A stretch of DNA of 19,892 nt from CAYXGZ01 sp964464755 (lineage in GTDB: Bacteria > Planctomycetota > MHYJ01 > JACPRB01). The notes under the pieces were generated by a model, which did not search any database, was not told the origin of the DNA, and saw nothing but the letters and a program-made list of their open reading frames with translations. Of this stretch, positions 7,614 through 14,175 are shown piece after piece. How positions within the stretch are numbered: position 1 is the stretch's first letter; each line of letters starts with the position of its first letter. A program made the translations under genes and the position numbers. The DNA is taken from the NCBI GenBank assembly GCA_964464755.1, contig CAYXGZ010000060.1, positions 1 to 19,892 of the forward strand. Direction: 5' to 3'.

Positions 7614-7651
7614 CGCCGTCCTCCTTGTGCCAGGTCCGACGGCGGATGCAG

Positions 7652-7667
7652 CGCACGTCCCGTGCCA
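7652..7667 (-). promoter_or_regulatory. Possible sigma54 (-24/-12) promoter of the second ssb
   Basis: The minus strand reads TGGCACG-GGAC-GTGC-G from 7667. The GG and GC dinucleotides have the required 12-bp offset, and only the first base of the -12 TTGC element differs. Predicted transcription would begin near 7641, about 28 nt before the ATG and upstream of AAGGAGG. The same bases form a small inverted repeat (GCACG/CGTGC), so the match could be accidental. No sigma54 activator gene is in the window. Confidence 0.3.
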
Positions 7668-7765
7668 GCGCGGCCCCGAGGGGGGACCCGGGCGCGCCTC
7701 CCGCGGCGCGTTTCCCGGGGAAACCCGGCGGGAAATCGCGCCACGCCCGGAGTTCACAATTCTTC

Positions 7766-7814
7766 GTCCGGCGGATTCGCGCCCGATTTTGTTTGCGGGC
7801 CCGATCCGCCGGAC
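7766..7814. repeat. 11-bp perfect inverted repeat, operator candidate
   Basis: GTCCGGCGGAT (7766-7776) and ATCCGCCGGAC (7804-7814) are exact reverse complements, 27 bp apart. A smaller nested pair, GCCCG (7781-7785) and CGGGC (7796-7800), lies between them. The right arm ends directly before the TATAAT box at 7815 and the putative -35 lies between the arms, so a protein bound here would control the promoter. Confidence 0.6.
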
Positions 7815-7820
7815 TATAAT
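7792..7820 (+). promoter_or_regulatory. Promoter of the first ECF sigma/anti-sigma cassette
   Basis: A perfect -10 TATAAT lies at 7815-7820. The best -35 positions are weak: TTTGCG with a 17-bp spacer or TTGCGG with 16. A strong -10 with a weak -35 inside an inverted repeat fits an activator-dependent or repressible promoter. The leader to the sigma start would be about 165 nt. Confidence 0.5.
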
Positions 7821-7965
7821 TCCAAACGAACCGGCCGTCCTCGACGGTCGGACGCCCCCCGCAACCTTTCGGCGCCGTCCGCCTCGGCCTGGCCCTGGAG
7901 AGAGGTCCGGAGCCCCGCGGTTCGGCCCGCGCGACCCGCCCTTTTCGGGAAATCCAGAAATGACA

Positions 7966-7987
7966 GGGGGGTCCGCGCGTACCCCCC
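7966..7987 (+). other. G-tract/C-tract hairpin before the first sigma start
   Basis: GGGGGGT (7966-7972) pairs with ACCCCCC (7981-7987) around an 8-nt loop, leaving 3 nt before the ATG at 7991. No free Shine-Dalgarno sequence lies at normal distance. The only G-rich run is the 5' arm, which the hairpin would hide. Translation of the sigma factor may therefore depend on opening this structure. Confidence 0.5.
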
Positions 7988-7990
7988 GCG

Positions 7991-8554
7991 ATGCTGCTTA
8001 CCATGGACGCCCGCCCGGCCACCGAACTCGACCTCGTCCGCGCCGCCATCGGCGGCGACCCCGCCGCCCGCGAGGCCCTCGTCGACCGGTACTACGGACC
8101 GGTCGTCGCCCTCGCCTCGCGCCTCCTCGGCGACCGCGCCGAGGCCCGCGACGCCGCGCAGGAGACCTTCCTCCGCGCGTTCCGGCGGCTCGACTCCTAC
8201 CGCCCGGACCAGGCCTTCGCGCCCTGGCTGCTCTCGATCGCCGCGAACTACTCCCGCGACCGCCTGCGCCGCCGCGCCTCGCACCGCGAGGTCCCGCCCC
8301 TCGAGGAGGCCGACGCCCGGCTCGACCTGCCGCCGGAGCTGCCCCTCGAGACCGAGGAGGACCTCGCCCGGGTCCGCCGCGCCGTCGACGGGCTGCCCAC
8401 CGACCTCCGGATCGCCGTCGTCCTCCTCTACCAGCAGGGGCTCGCCCCCGCCGCCGCGGCCCAGGCCCTCGGCGTCAGCGTCAACGCGTTCCGCCTCCGC
8501 CTCTACCGCGCGCTCGGACAGCTCCGGGCCGCCCTCCGGGAGACCACGTCATGA
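7991..8554 (+). CDS. ECF-family RNA polymerase sigma factor (first cassette)
   Basis: The product is 187 aa. The sigma2 region spans about 28-98, with RDAAQETFLRAFRRLDSY (53-70) and FAPWLLSIAANYSRDRLRRR (76-95). The sigma4 region spans about 125-180, with GLPTDLRIAVVLLYQQGL and a helix-turn-helix (ALGVSVNAFRLRLYRALGQL, 159-178). The linker lacks sigma3, as in all ECF sigmas. It directs polymerase to a specific regulon when its anti-sigma releases it. A second ATG at 8003 is an alternative start. The stop overlaps the next start (ATGA), which is the partner anti-sigma gene, so the two are made in linked amounts. Target genes are not deducible. Confidence 0.93.
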   Translation: MLLTMDARPATELDLVRAAIGGDPAAREALVDRYYGPVVALASRLLGDRAEARDAAQETFLRAFRRLDSYRPDQAFAPWLLSIAANYSRDRLRRRASHREVPPLEEADARLDLPPELPLETEEDLARVRRAVDGLPTDLRIAVVLLYQQGLAPAAAAQALGVSVNAFRLRLYRALGQLRAALRETTS

Positions 8555-10392
8555 GCGCCCATCCCCGCACCGCCGACCTGCACGACCTCGTGCTCGGATT
8601 CCTCGCCGCCCCGCGCCGCGGCGAGATCCGCCGCCACGTCGAGGCCTGCCCGGCCTGCCGCGGCGGCGTGCGTCGCATCGAGTCGGAGCGCCACGCGATC
8701 TCCGGCGCCCTGGCCGCGGATCCCGACGAGGAGGGACTCGCGGCGCTGAAGCGCCGGCTCCGGACCGCCGTTCCCTCCGGCCGTCCCTCCACCGTCGCGT
8801 GGAGCCGCCGGATCTCCATCGCGGCCGCCGCCGCCCTGCTCCTGTCGCTGGGCTGGTGGACCTGGCCCGACGCCGCGCCCACGACGCCGCTGGCCCCCGG
8901 CCCGCAGGAGGCGGCCGGCGAGGCCCCGCTGCCGCGCGACCCGATGCTCCGCTTCCTGACCGAGCGCCTCCGCGGCCCCGCCGGCCTGAAGCGCGAGGTC
9001 GCCGCGCTCGCCCTCTGGGCCGGCGGCCCCGAGGGGCGCCAGGTCCTCGGCGAGGTCCTGGAGAAGGAGCCCGCCCTCCGCTCCGCGATCCCCACCGGCG
9101 TCCCGAAGGCCGCGACGGCCGAGGACCAGGCCGTGCTCAAGCGGCTCGACACGGTCGTCATGGAGTTCGGCTTCGAGGAGACGAAGCTGTCCGACATCCT
9201 CTCGTTCCTCGGCGACTTCACGATGATCCCCTGCAAGGCCGACGAGGAGGTCGAGGGCGCCCTCGTCACCGTGAAGGGCAAGATGACCCTGCGCGAGGCC
9301 CTCGACGCGATCATCAAGGCCGCGGGCTACGAGTGGCGCGTCGAGAACGGCACCGTCCGCGTCGGCGAGCGCGACGTGAACCTCGCCGGCTCCTGCCTCC
9401 TCCGCACGCCGACCTACCCGGCCCGGCGCAAGGCGGCCGCGACCCTCGTCCCCCGGCTCGGGTCCGACGAGCCCGGCGAGCGGCAGAAGTCCGCCGAGGG
9501 CCTCGCCGCCCTCGGGACCGCCGCGGAGCTCGAGCTCTGGAAGGGGCTCGACGACTCCGACCCGGAGATCCGCCAGCAGTGCGCCTCGATCCTGGGCCGG
9601 CTCTACGTCCCGGAGCCCGGCGCCGCGCCCGCGCCCCGCCCCTCGCCCGCCCTCGCGAAGGTCCTGGGCCTCCACGTGGACTTCGACGTGGCGAACCTCC
9701 CCGGCCGGGACTTCCTGGCCATGCTCCACGGGGATCACCAGCTCGACCTCGTCGTGGTCGACCCGCTCGACCGGGAGATCTCGATCAAGGTCCGGGACAT
9801 CCCGATCGAGGCGCTCGCCAGGATCGTCGGCGGCTTCAACGACCGGGTCCTCGTCGGCCACGGCTCGGTCGCGGTGTACATCCGCAAGGACCGCCTCGCC
9901 TCCGCCCTGCCGCCGCCCCGCGGCGCGCTGCGCGTCGACGCGTCCATCGTCGAGGACCTGGAGAAGGCGCTGGACCTCTTCGCCGCCGGCAAGGACGCCC
10001 GCCTCGACGAGTTCCTGCCCTCCGCGATCCCCGCGCTGCGGATGCTCGGCACGAAGCGCGCCGCCGCCGAGGCGGACCGCCTCGAGGCGATGGTCGACGG
10101 CCGCTACTGGTTCGTCGACCGCCCCGCGCCGGGCGCCGGGACCCCGCTGGCGAAGCGCGTCCGGATCGAGGCCCGGGCGGACTGGAAGCTCAACGAGCTG
10201 GCGGCGAAGGTCTCCGCGGCCGTCGGCATGCCGGTCGAGGTCGAGGGCGAACTCCGGCCCGCGGACGCCGGCCTCGACCTCCTCGTCGGCGAGGCGCCCG
10301 CGAACGAGATCCTCAAGGCCGCCGGCCTCGCGGCCGGGCGACCCCTGGTCGTGAAGAACGGCAAGGCGGTCTTCGGACCCCCTGCCCGGTAA
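8551..10392 (+). CDS. Membrane anti-sigma factor with zinc-finger head and secretin-N-like exported modules
   Basis: The product is 613 aa. The cytoplasmic head has the anti-sigma zinc motif H29-x3-C33-x2-C36 (RRHVEACPACRG). One membrane segment follows (about 88-104), so the rest should lie outside the cytoplasm. Residues 208-272 (KLSDILSFLGDF..., then MTLREALDAIIKAAGYEWR) resemble the STN/secretin N-terminal fold. Residues 291-351 look HEAT-like. Two more STN-like segments appear at 375-446 and 545-608. STN domains are the signalling modules of FecA-type receptors, so here the sensory module seems fused to the anti-sigma itself. It overlaps the sigma gene by ATGA. The head and topology are confident; the STN assignment is by pattern only. 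Confidence 0.85.
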   Translation: MSAHPRTADLHDLVLGFLAAPRRGEIRRHVEACPACRGGVRRIESERHAISGALAADPDEEGLAALKRRLRTAVPSGRPSTVAWSRRISIAAAAALLLSLGWWTWPDAAPTTPLAPGPQEAAGEAPLPRDPMLRFLTERLRGPAGLKREVAALALWAGGPEGRQVLGEVLEKEPALRSAIPTGVPKAATAEDQAVLKRLDTVVMEFGFEETKLSDILSFLGDFTMIPCKADEEVEGALVTVKGKMTLREALDAIIKAAGYEWRVENGTVRVGERDVNLAGSCLLRTPTYPARRKAAATLVPRLGSDEPGERQKSAEGLAALGTAAELELWKGLDDSDPEIRQQCASILGRLYVPEPGAAPAPRPSPALAKVLGLHVDFDVANLPGRDFLAMLHGDHQLDLVVVDPLDREISIKVRDIPIEALARIVGGFNDRVLVGHGSVAVYIRKDRLASALPPPRGALRVDASIVEDLEKALDLFAAGKDARLDEFLPSAIPALRMLGTKRAAAEADRLEAMVDGRYWFVDRPAPGAGTPLAKRVRIEARADWKLNELAAKVSAAVGMPVEVEGELRPADAGLDLLVGEAPANEILKAAGLAAGRPLVVKNGKAVFGPPAR

Positions 10393-10423
10393 CCGGGTAG
10401 AATCGTCCAATGCGCTGACACAC

Positions 10424-10450
10424 CTCCGCCCCCGATCCGTAGGGGGGGAG
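10424..10450 (+). other. Hairpin burying the ribosome-binding site of the second sigma gene
   Basis: CTCC (10424-10427) plus CCCCC (10429-10433) can pair with GGGGG plus GGAG (10442-10450) around an 8-nt loop. This gives nine pairs with one bulged G at 10428. The 3' arm is the only Shine-Dalgarno-like sequence for the ATG at 10453, so the folded RNA should block initiation. This resembles a thermosensor or a protein-opened translational switch. The loop size equals that of the hairpin at 7966-7987, but the G and C arms are swapped. Confidence 0.55.
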
Positions 10451-10452
10451 TG

Positions 10453-11007
10453 ATGGTCAGCGCCGCGATGACCCTGGGTACCCTGTCCGACGAGGAACTC
10501 GCCCGGCGGGCCGTGGCCGGCGACCGCGCCGCCGCGTCCGACCTGGTGGCGCGCACGTACCCGGCCGTCTACGGGCTCGCCCGGCGGATGACCGGGGCGG
10601 ACGACGCCGCCCGCGACGCGGCCCAGGAGACCTTCCTCCGCGCCTTCCGCCACCTCGCGACGTACTCCGCCGAGTTCCGCTTCACGGCCTGGATCTTCCG
10701 GATCCTGGCGAACCACCTCCGCGACCTGGCCCGGCGCCCGGCGCGGCAGGTCGAGGCGGAGCCCGAGGCGCTCGCCTCGGACGGGGTCGGCCCGCTCGAC
10801 CTCGTGCTGAGGGCCGAGGACCTCGGCCGCGCGGCGGCCGCCGTCGACCGCCTCGGCGCCGAGGACCGGCTGGCCCTGCTGCTGACCTACGGCCAGGGGC
10901 TCAACGCCCGCGAGGCCGCCCACGTGCTGGGCTGTTCCCACGCCGCGATGCGCCTGCGCATCTCGCGGGCCGTCCGCCGGCTGCGGGAGGAGGTGGCGGG
11001 ACGATGA
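10453..11007 (+). CDS. ECF-family RNA polymerase sigma factor (second cassette)
   Basis: The product is 184 aa from the ATG at 10453; an in-frame GTG at 10450 and an ATG at 10468 are alternatives. Sigma2 covers about 28-95, with RDAAQETFLRAFRHLATY (54-71) almost identical to the first cassette's sigma, and FTAWIFRILANHLRDL. Sigma4 covers about 124-180, with REAAHVLGCSHAAMRLRISR as the helix-turn-helix. The linker is short. The close match to the sigma at 7991-8554 suggests the two cassettes are related by duplication. The stop overlaps the next start by ATGA. The 60-bp gap before it allows its own promoter or read-through from the first cassette. Confidence 0.93.
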   Translation: MVSAAMTLGTLSDEELARRAVAGDRAAASDLVARTYPAVYGLARRMTGADDAARDAAQETFLRAFRHLATYSAEFRFTAWIFRILANHLRDLARRPARQVEAEPEALASDGVGPLDLVLRAEDLGRAAAAVDRLGAEDRLALLLTYGQGLNAREAAHVLGCSHAAMRLRISRAVRRLREEVAGR

Positions 11008-12548
11008 ACCACCTGGATCCCGACGAACTGTTCCGCTACGCCCACGGGCTCCTGGACGACCCCGAGGACGCCCTGGCCCAGGCCCACGTCGAAGCCTGCG
11101 TTTCCTGCCGGGCCGCCGCCGACCGCCTCCGCGCCGAGCGCGGGGTGCTGAAGGAGGCGTGCGCCGGTCCCCGGCCCCCCCAAGAGGAGGTGACGAAGAT
11201 GAGCGCCCTCGTGATCACGCTGCCCGTCCGCCCGGCCCCCGCGCTCCCGTCGCCGCGGCCCGGGCTCTATTCCGCCCCGATGGGCCTCACGCTCGCCGCC
11301 TCCGTCCTCGGCGCGCTGCTGGCCGGCGCGCTCTTCCTCAGCCCGGGCGCCCCGCCCCCGCTCCAGGAGGCGGCCCGCGAGAGCGACGCCGCCCGGCTCC
11401 GCCGAACCGTGCGCACCTACCTCTCCTCGACCGGCGAGGCCAAGCGCGAGGCCAAGGCCGAGATCCTCCGCACCGGCCGGCCCGCGATCCGCCTCGTGCT
11501 CGAGGAGCGCGCGCGCCTCGACAAGGCGAAGTTCCTCGAGGCCTCCGACCTCCTGCTCACCCTGAAGTTCCAGGGCGACACGTCCCGGGCCGCGATGAAC
11601 CTCAAGCGCAGCCTCGGGCGCTGCTACGAGGGGTACGACTCCCTCGACCGGCCCAAGGAGGGCCCCCGGCAGTGGCACCCCGCCGAGCTCCTCGACGGCT
11701 ACCACATGCTCTCCGACCTGGGTTCCGGCGATATGCCGGTGCTCCAGATCCCCCTGCCCCTGGACCTGGGCCGCAACCCCTTCTACTACGAGCTCGCCGA
11801 CTTCGGCTTCTCCGCCAAGGGCCTCGACTACGCCATCCGCCTCGGCCGCATCATCGTCTCCACGCCCGACCGGCTCTGGCCGTACCCGGACACCCGCAAC
11901 GGCGCGGGCGACCCCCGCACGCTCGACACGCTCCTCGCGGGCCTCGACGCGGACAAGCCCGAGGAGCGCGACGCGGCCGAGCTGAAGCTGCTCGACCTCG
12001 ACGCCTGGGCCATCGACCCCCTGAAGAAGGCCGCGGCCTCGGGCTCCGCGGAGCGCAAGGCGCGCCTGGCCCGCGTGCTCGCCGTGCTCGAGAAGCGACT
12101 CGTGCCCCCGGTCTGGGGCGCCGAGCCCCGGTTCGCCTCGCAGAAGCTCTCCGCCGCCGGGGCGGATCTCCGGGAGACCATCGCCAACCTCCGCCGCGAG
12201 CGCGGCTTCCCCGGCGAGGGCCACGGCGGCCTGCGGGTCGACCTCGTGCTCCTCCAGCTCGCCGAGTCCATCGAGTCCATCCGGATGACGGGCCCGGACC
12301 TCGCCGTGCAGGAGCTCCCCAGCCGCTTCGCCTGCGCCGACATGGTCGCGGACACCCGGCTCGGGGTCTTCGGCTACCACATCGGGAACGCGCTGGACGA
12401 CGTCTCGATCCTGGAGTCGCTCGTCGCCATCGCGCGCTTCGCGGGCCTCGACGTCTGCATCAAGGACGGCCCGAAGCCGCTCATCTGGTTCGACACGGCC
12501 GAGAACATCGCGAAGCTCGTCGCCGAGCAGGACAAGGCCGCGAAGTAA
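11004..12548 (+). CDS. Membrane anti-sigma factor with long exported domain (second cassette)
   Basis: The product is 514 aa. The zinc-binding anti-sigma motif H28-x3-C32-x2-C35 (AHVEACVSCR) lies in the head. One membrane span is at about 93-112, so residues 113-514 should be exported. Residues 265-292 (DFGFSAKGLDYAIRLGRIIVSTPD) and 465-500 (DDVSILESLVAIARFAGLDVCIKDG) resemble fragments of secretin-N/STN folds. Residues 315-365 look HEAT-like. Overall plan matches the 613-aa partner of the first cassette, but the exported sequence has diverged strongly, as expected if each senses a different signal. The start overlaps the sigma stop. Only four bases separate its stop from the convergent porin-like gene. 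Confidence 0.83.
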   Translation: MNHLDPDELFRYAHGLLDDPEDALAQAHVEACVSCRAAADRLRAERGVLKEACAGPRPPQEEVTKMSALVITLPVRPAPALPSPRPGLYSAPMGLTLAASVLGALLAGALFLSPGAPPPLQEAARESDAARLRRTVRTYLSSTGEAKREAKAEILRTGRPAIRLVLEERARLDKAKFLEASDLLLTLKFQGDTSRAAMNLKRSLGRCYEGYDSLDRPKEGPRQWHPAELLDGYHMLSDLGSGDMPVLQIPLPLDLGRNPFYYELADFGFSAKGLDYAIRLGRIIVSTPDRLWPYPDTRNGAGDPRTLDTLLAGLDADKPEERDAAELKLLDLDAWAIDPLKKAAASGSAERKARLARVLAVLEKRLVPPVWGAEPRFASQKLSAAGADLRETIANLRRERGFPGEGHGGLRVDLVLLQLAESIESIRMTGPDLAVQELPSRFACADMVADTRLGVFGYHIGNALDDVSILESLVAIARFAGLDVCIKDGPKPLIWFDTAENIAKLVAEQDKAAK

Positions 12549-12552
12549 CCGG

Positions 12553-13695
12553 CTAGTCGTGGTCGCAGTGGGCGTGCGGCGGGTGGTCGCCGTAGAAGGC
12601 GTTCAGCTCGACGAAGAGGGACTCCAGCCCGTCCTCGTCCGGTAGGTCGCTCGTCGTGCGCTCGCCCACGAGGCGGATCCGCAGGGTCCGCGAGAAGTGC
12701 AGTCCCGCCCAGGCGGACACGCGGGTGCGGACGGAGCGGTCGTCGACGAGCTCCTCCACCCGGTCGGCCCGCAGGCCCAGCGCCCAGCGCGAGGAGATCT
12801 TCGCCTGGACCCAGGCCGCCCAGGCCGTGGACGAGGCGCTCCCGGCCCGGAAGTAGTCCGTCACGCCGTCGAGATCCACGTCCTCCCCGACCAGGAAGGA
12901 GCGGGTCGTCGAATACCAGGTGGCGCCGCCGCTGAAGTCGACCTCGCCCGCCCCTCCCTCCAGCTGCAGGTCGATCCACGCCGTCCGCGCGTGACGCTGG
13001 TGGTTCCCGCCCTCGACGCCGCCGGAATGGATCCCGAGGGCCAGGTTGAAGCCGCGACCCTCGGCGAGCTCGAGCAGGCCCAGCAGCACCGGCACGTCGG
13101 GGTCGTCGGCGACGTTCGACGCGCCCCCGCTGAGGGCGTGGAGGCGGCTCGTCAGGGTCCAGGTCCCGAGCCGGGCCAGCCGCGACTCGACCTGGAGCCC
13201 CTCGGCCTTGTAGCCCTCGTCGCCCAGGAACTCCTCCACGGCCAGGCCGTAGAAGCCGTTCGGCAGGTCGTGGAGGTGCAGCGCGTTCAGGTGGCCCATC
13301 GGGATCCGGAAGCGGCCGACGCGGAGCCGCGACTCGAGCGGGAACGCCGCCCAGCCCTCGAGCGGCAGGCCGCGGATGTCGAGGTAGATCTCCTCGGGGT
13401 CGAGCTCGTACTCGCCGGGCCGCTCGCTCTCGAGGCCGATGATCGCGACGCCGTCGATCCCCTCGTGGACCGGCCCGCGGAGGTCGGCCTCGACCTTGCG
13501 GACGTGGAAACGGTCGTCGACCCGGGTCGCGGGGTCCCCGTCGAGGAACACCGCCTTCGAGTCCATGCGGAACAGGGCGTTCGCCACGAGGGCGATCGAG
13601 AGCGGCTTGGGTTCGGGCTCCGTCTTGGGCTCGGCCTGCGCGAGGGCGGCCGACGGCACGGAGAGGAGGAGCGAGAGCGCGAGGAAGCGGGACAT
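12553..13695 (-). CDS. Porin-like outer-membrane beta-barrel protein with His-rich C-terminus
   Basis: The product is 380 aa. The ATG at 13695 has GGGGAG upstream and opens a clean Sec signal peptide (1-19, cleavage after ALA). A longer open frame upstream is a shadow. The mature part alternates polar and non-polar residues as barrel strands do, with LRVGRFRIPMGHLNALHLHDLP (124-145); the RVGRFR and HLHDLP motifs recall porin-like proteins often found near metal-uptake genes. It ends YGDHPPHAHCDHD, with four His and one Cys, instead of the usual aromatic-terminated last strand. Inferred role: passage or capture of metal at the outer membrane. It follows the small His/Cys-rich gene by 49 bp and should share its promoter. 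Confidence 0.75.
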   Translation of the reverse strand: MSRFLALSLLLSVPSAALAQAEPKTEPEPKPLSIALVANALFRMDSKAVFLDGDPATRVDDRFHVRKVEADLRGPVHEGIDGVAIIGLESERPGEYELDPEEIYLDIRGLPLEGWAAFPLESRLRVGRFRIPMGHLNALHLHDLPNGFYGLAVEEFLGDEGYKAEGLQVESRLARLGTWTLTSRLHALSGGASNVADDPDVPVLLGLLELAEGRGFNLALGIHSGGVEGGNHQRHARTAWIDLQLEGGAGEVDFSGGATWYSTTRSFLVGEDVDLDGVTDYFRAGSASSTAWAAWVQAKISSRWALGLRADRVEELVDDRSVRTRVSAWAGLHFSRTLRIRLVGERTTSDLPDEDGLESLFVELNAFYGDHPPHAHCDHD

Positions 13696-13744
13696 GGGAT
13701 CTCCCCTGGAAGCTGGAAATCGGGCGACGCGGACGCCGGGGGGA

Positions 13745-14077
13745 TCAGGCGCGCGGCGGGCCGCGGGTCGGCGACCCGGGGTCGGAGGACCTCGCGGGGG
13801 CCGGGGCGGCCTTCGCATGGGTGCGGTGGACGACCTCGAGAGCGATCCGGGCGGGGACGCCGTCGACGACCACGGCCAGCGGGGTCGCGTGCAGGGCGGG
13901 ATCGCAATCGACCGGCTCGTGGGACGACCCGGCCCCGCACCAGTGGGCCGAGGCTTCCCCGTGGGGGCAGCCCTCCTCGTGGGCCGGGTGGGCGTGCTCG
14001 CCGAGCAGGTGCAGGGACGGCGCCGCGGGCGCAAGGAGCGCGACGAGGGCGACCCAGGGGGCGGCGGCGCGGAGCAC
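13745..14077 (-). CDS. Small exported His/Cys-rich protein, unknown function
   Basis: The product is 110 aa from a GTG at 14077. The hydrophobic N-terminus (about residues 3-21, APWVALVALLAPAAP) looks like a signal peptide. The next part is dense in metal ligands: His at 23, 28, 30, 33, 39, 45, 53 and 63, and Cys37, Cys47 and Cys58. A short strand-rich segment (66-83) and a disordered Pro/Ser/Arg tail follow. I do not recognise a family. Position at the head of the leftward transcript, next to a Fur-family operator, suggests a periplasmic metal buffer or chaperone. No Shine-Dalgarno sequence is present; the promoter predicts a transcript starting at or beside this GTG. An ATG at 14085 is in a different frame. 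Confidence 0.65.
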   Translation of the reverse strand: MLRAAAPWVALVALLAPAAPSLHLLGEHAHPAHEEGCPHGEASAHWCGAGSSHEPVDCDPALHATPLAVVVDGVPARIALEVVHRTHAKAAPAPARSSDPGSPTRGPPRA

Positions 14078-14083
14078 GGGGAC

Positions 14084-14112
14084 ATGCTACCGGGCGGAAA
14101 CTCCAGTTGCAA
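14084..14112 (-). promoter_or_regulatory. Leftward promoter of the His/Cys-rich protein and porin-like gene
   Basis: On the minus strand, -35 TTGCAA (14112-14107) and -10 TAGCAT (14089-14084) are separated by exactly 17 bp. The predicted start, about 7 nt downstream, falls on the GTG at 14077, implying a leaderless message. The -35 is also the left half of the TTGCAA-N5-TTGCAT operator, so a bound Fur-family repressor would block it. Confidence 0.5.
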
Positions 14113-14123
14113 TCCGTTTGCAT
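14107..14123. promoter_or_regulatory. Fur-family (Nur/Zur-like) operator candidate
   Basis: TTGCAA (14107-14112), five bases, then TTGCAT (14118-14123). The nickel regulator Nur of Streptomyces, a Fur-family protein, is known to bind tTGCaa-N5-ttGCAA, and this site differs at one position. Outer bases extend it to GTTG...CAAC (14106-14127). It lies midway between two divergent metal-related transcripts, one of which encodes a Fur-family protein, so autoregulation and control of both arms are likely. Confidence 0.55.
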
Positions 14124-14137
14124 CAACGACCGGCGCC

Positions 14138-14167
14138 TTGACGCCGTATCAGGGAAAGGTGGAGAAT
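14138..14167 (+). promoter_or_regulatory. Rightward promoter of the ABC transporter-regulator operon
   Basis: TTGACG (14138-14143) matches the -35 consensus at five of six bases. An 18-bp spacer leads to GAGAAT (14162-14167), four of six. The predicted start lies at 14174-14176, at the GTG of the ATPase gene. A Shine-Dalgarno-like GGTGGAG (14159-14165) would then lie outside the message, so either the message is leaderless or the true promoter is farther upstream. Confidence 0.4.
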
Positions 14168-14175
14168 CCCGCGCC

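Larger units (their letters stand above)
7614..7990. other. Divergent intergenic region, second ssb / first ECF sigma
   Basis: This 377-bp gap separates the minus-strand ssb2 from the plus-strand sigma factor. I see no gene in it. It holds the ssb2 ribosome-binding site and sigma54-like site, an 11-bp inverted repeat, a TATAAT box facing right, and a G-tract/C-tract hairpin just before the sigma start. A locally AT-richer island (about 7751-7830) coincides with the promoter elements. Confidence 0.6.

Noticed and set aside
10398..10403. TAGAAT before the second sigma gene as a promoter -10
   Set aside because: The -10 match is fair but no acceptable -35 lies 16-18 bp upstream (GGACCC at best), so read-through from the first cassette is equally likely.
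8503..10941. 812-codon open frame on the minus strand over the first anti-sigma gene
   Set aside because: It is the antisense of two clear coding regions and has low-complexity composition; no ribosome-binding site or domain supports it.
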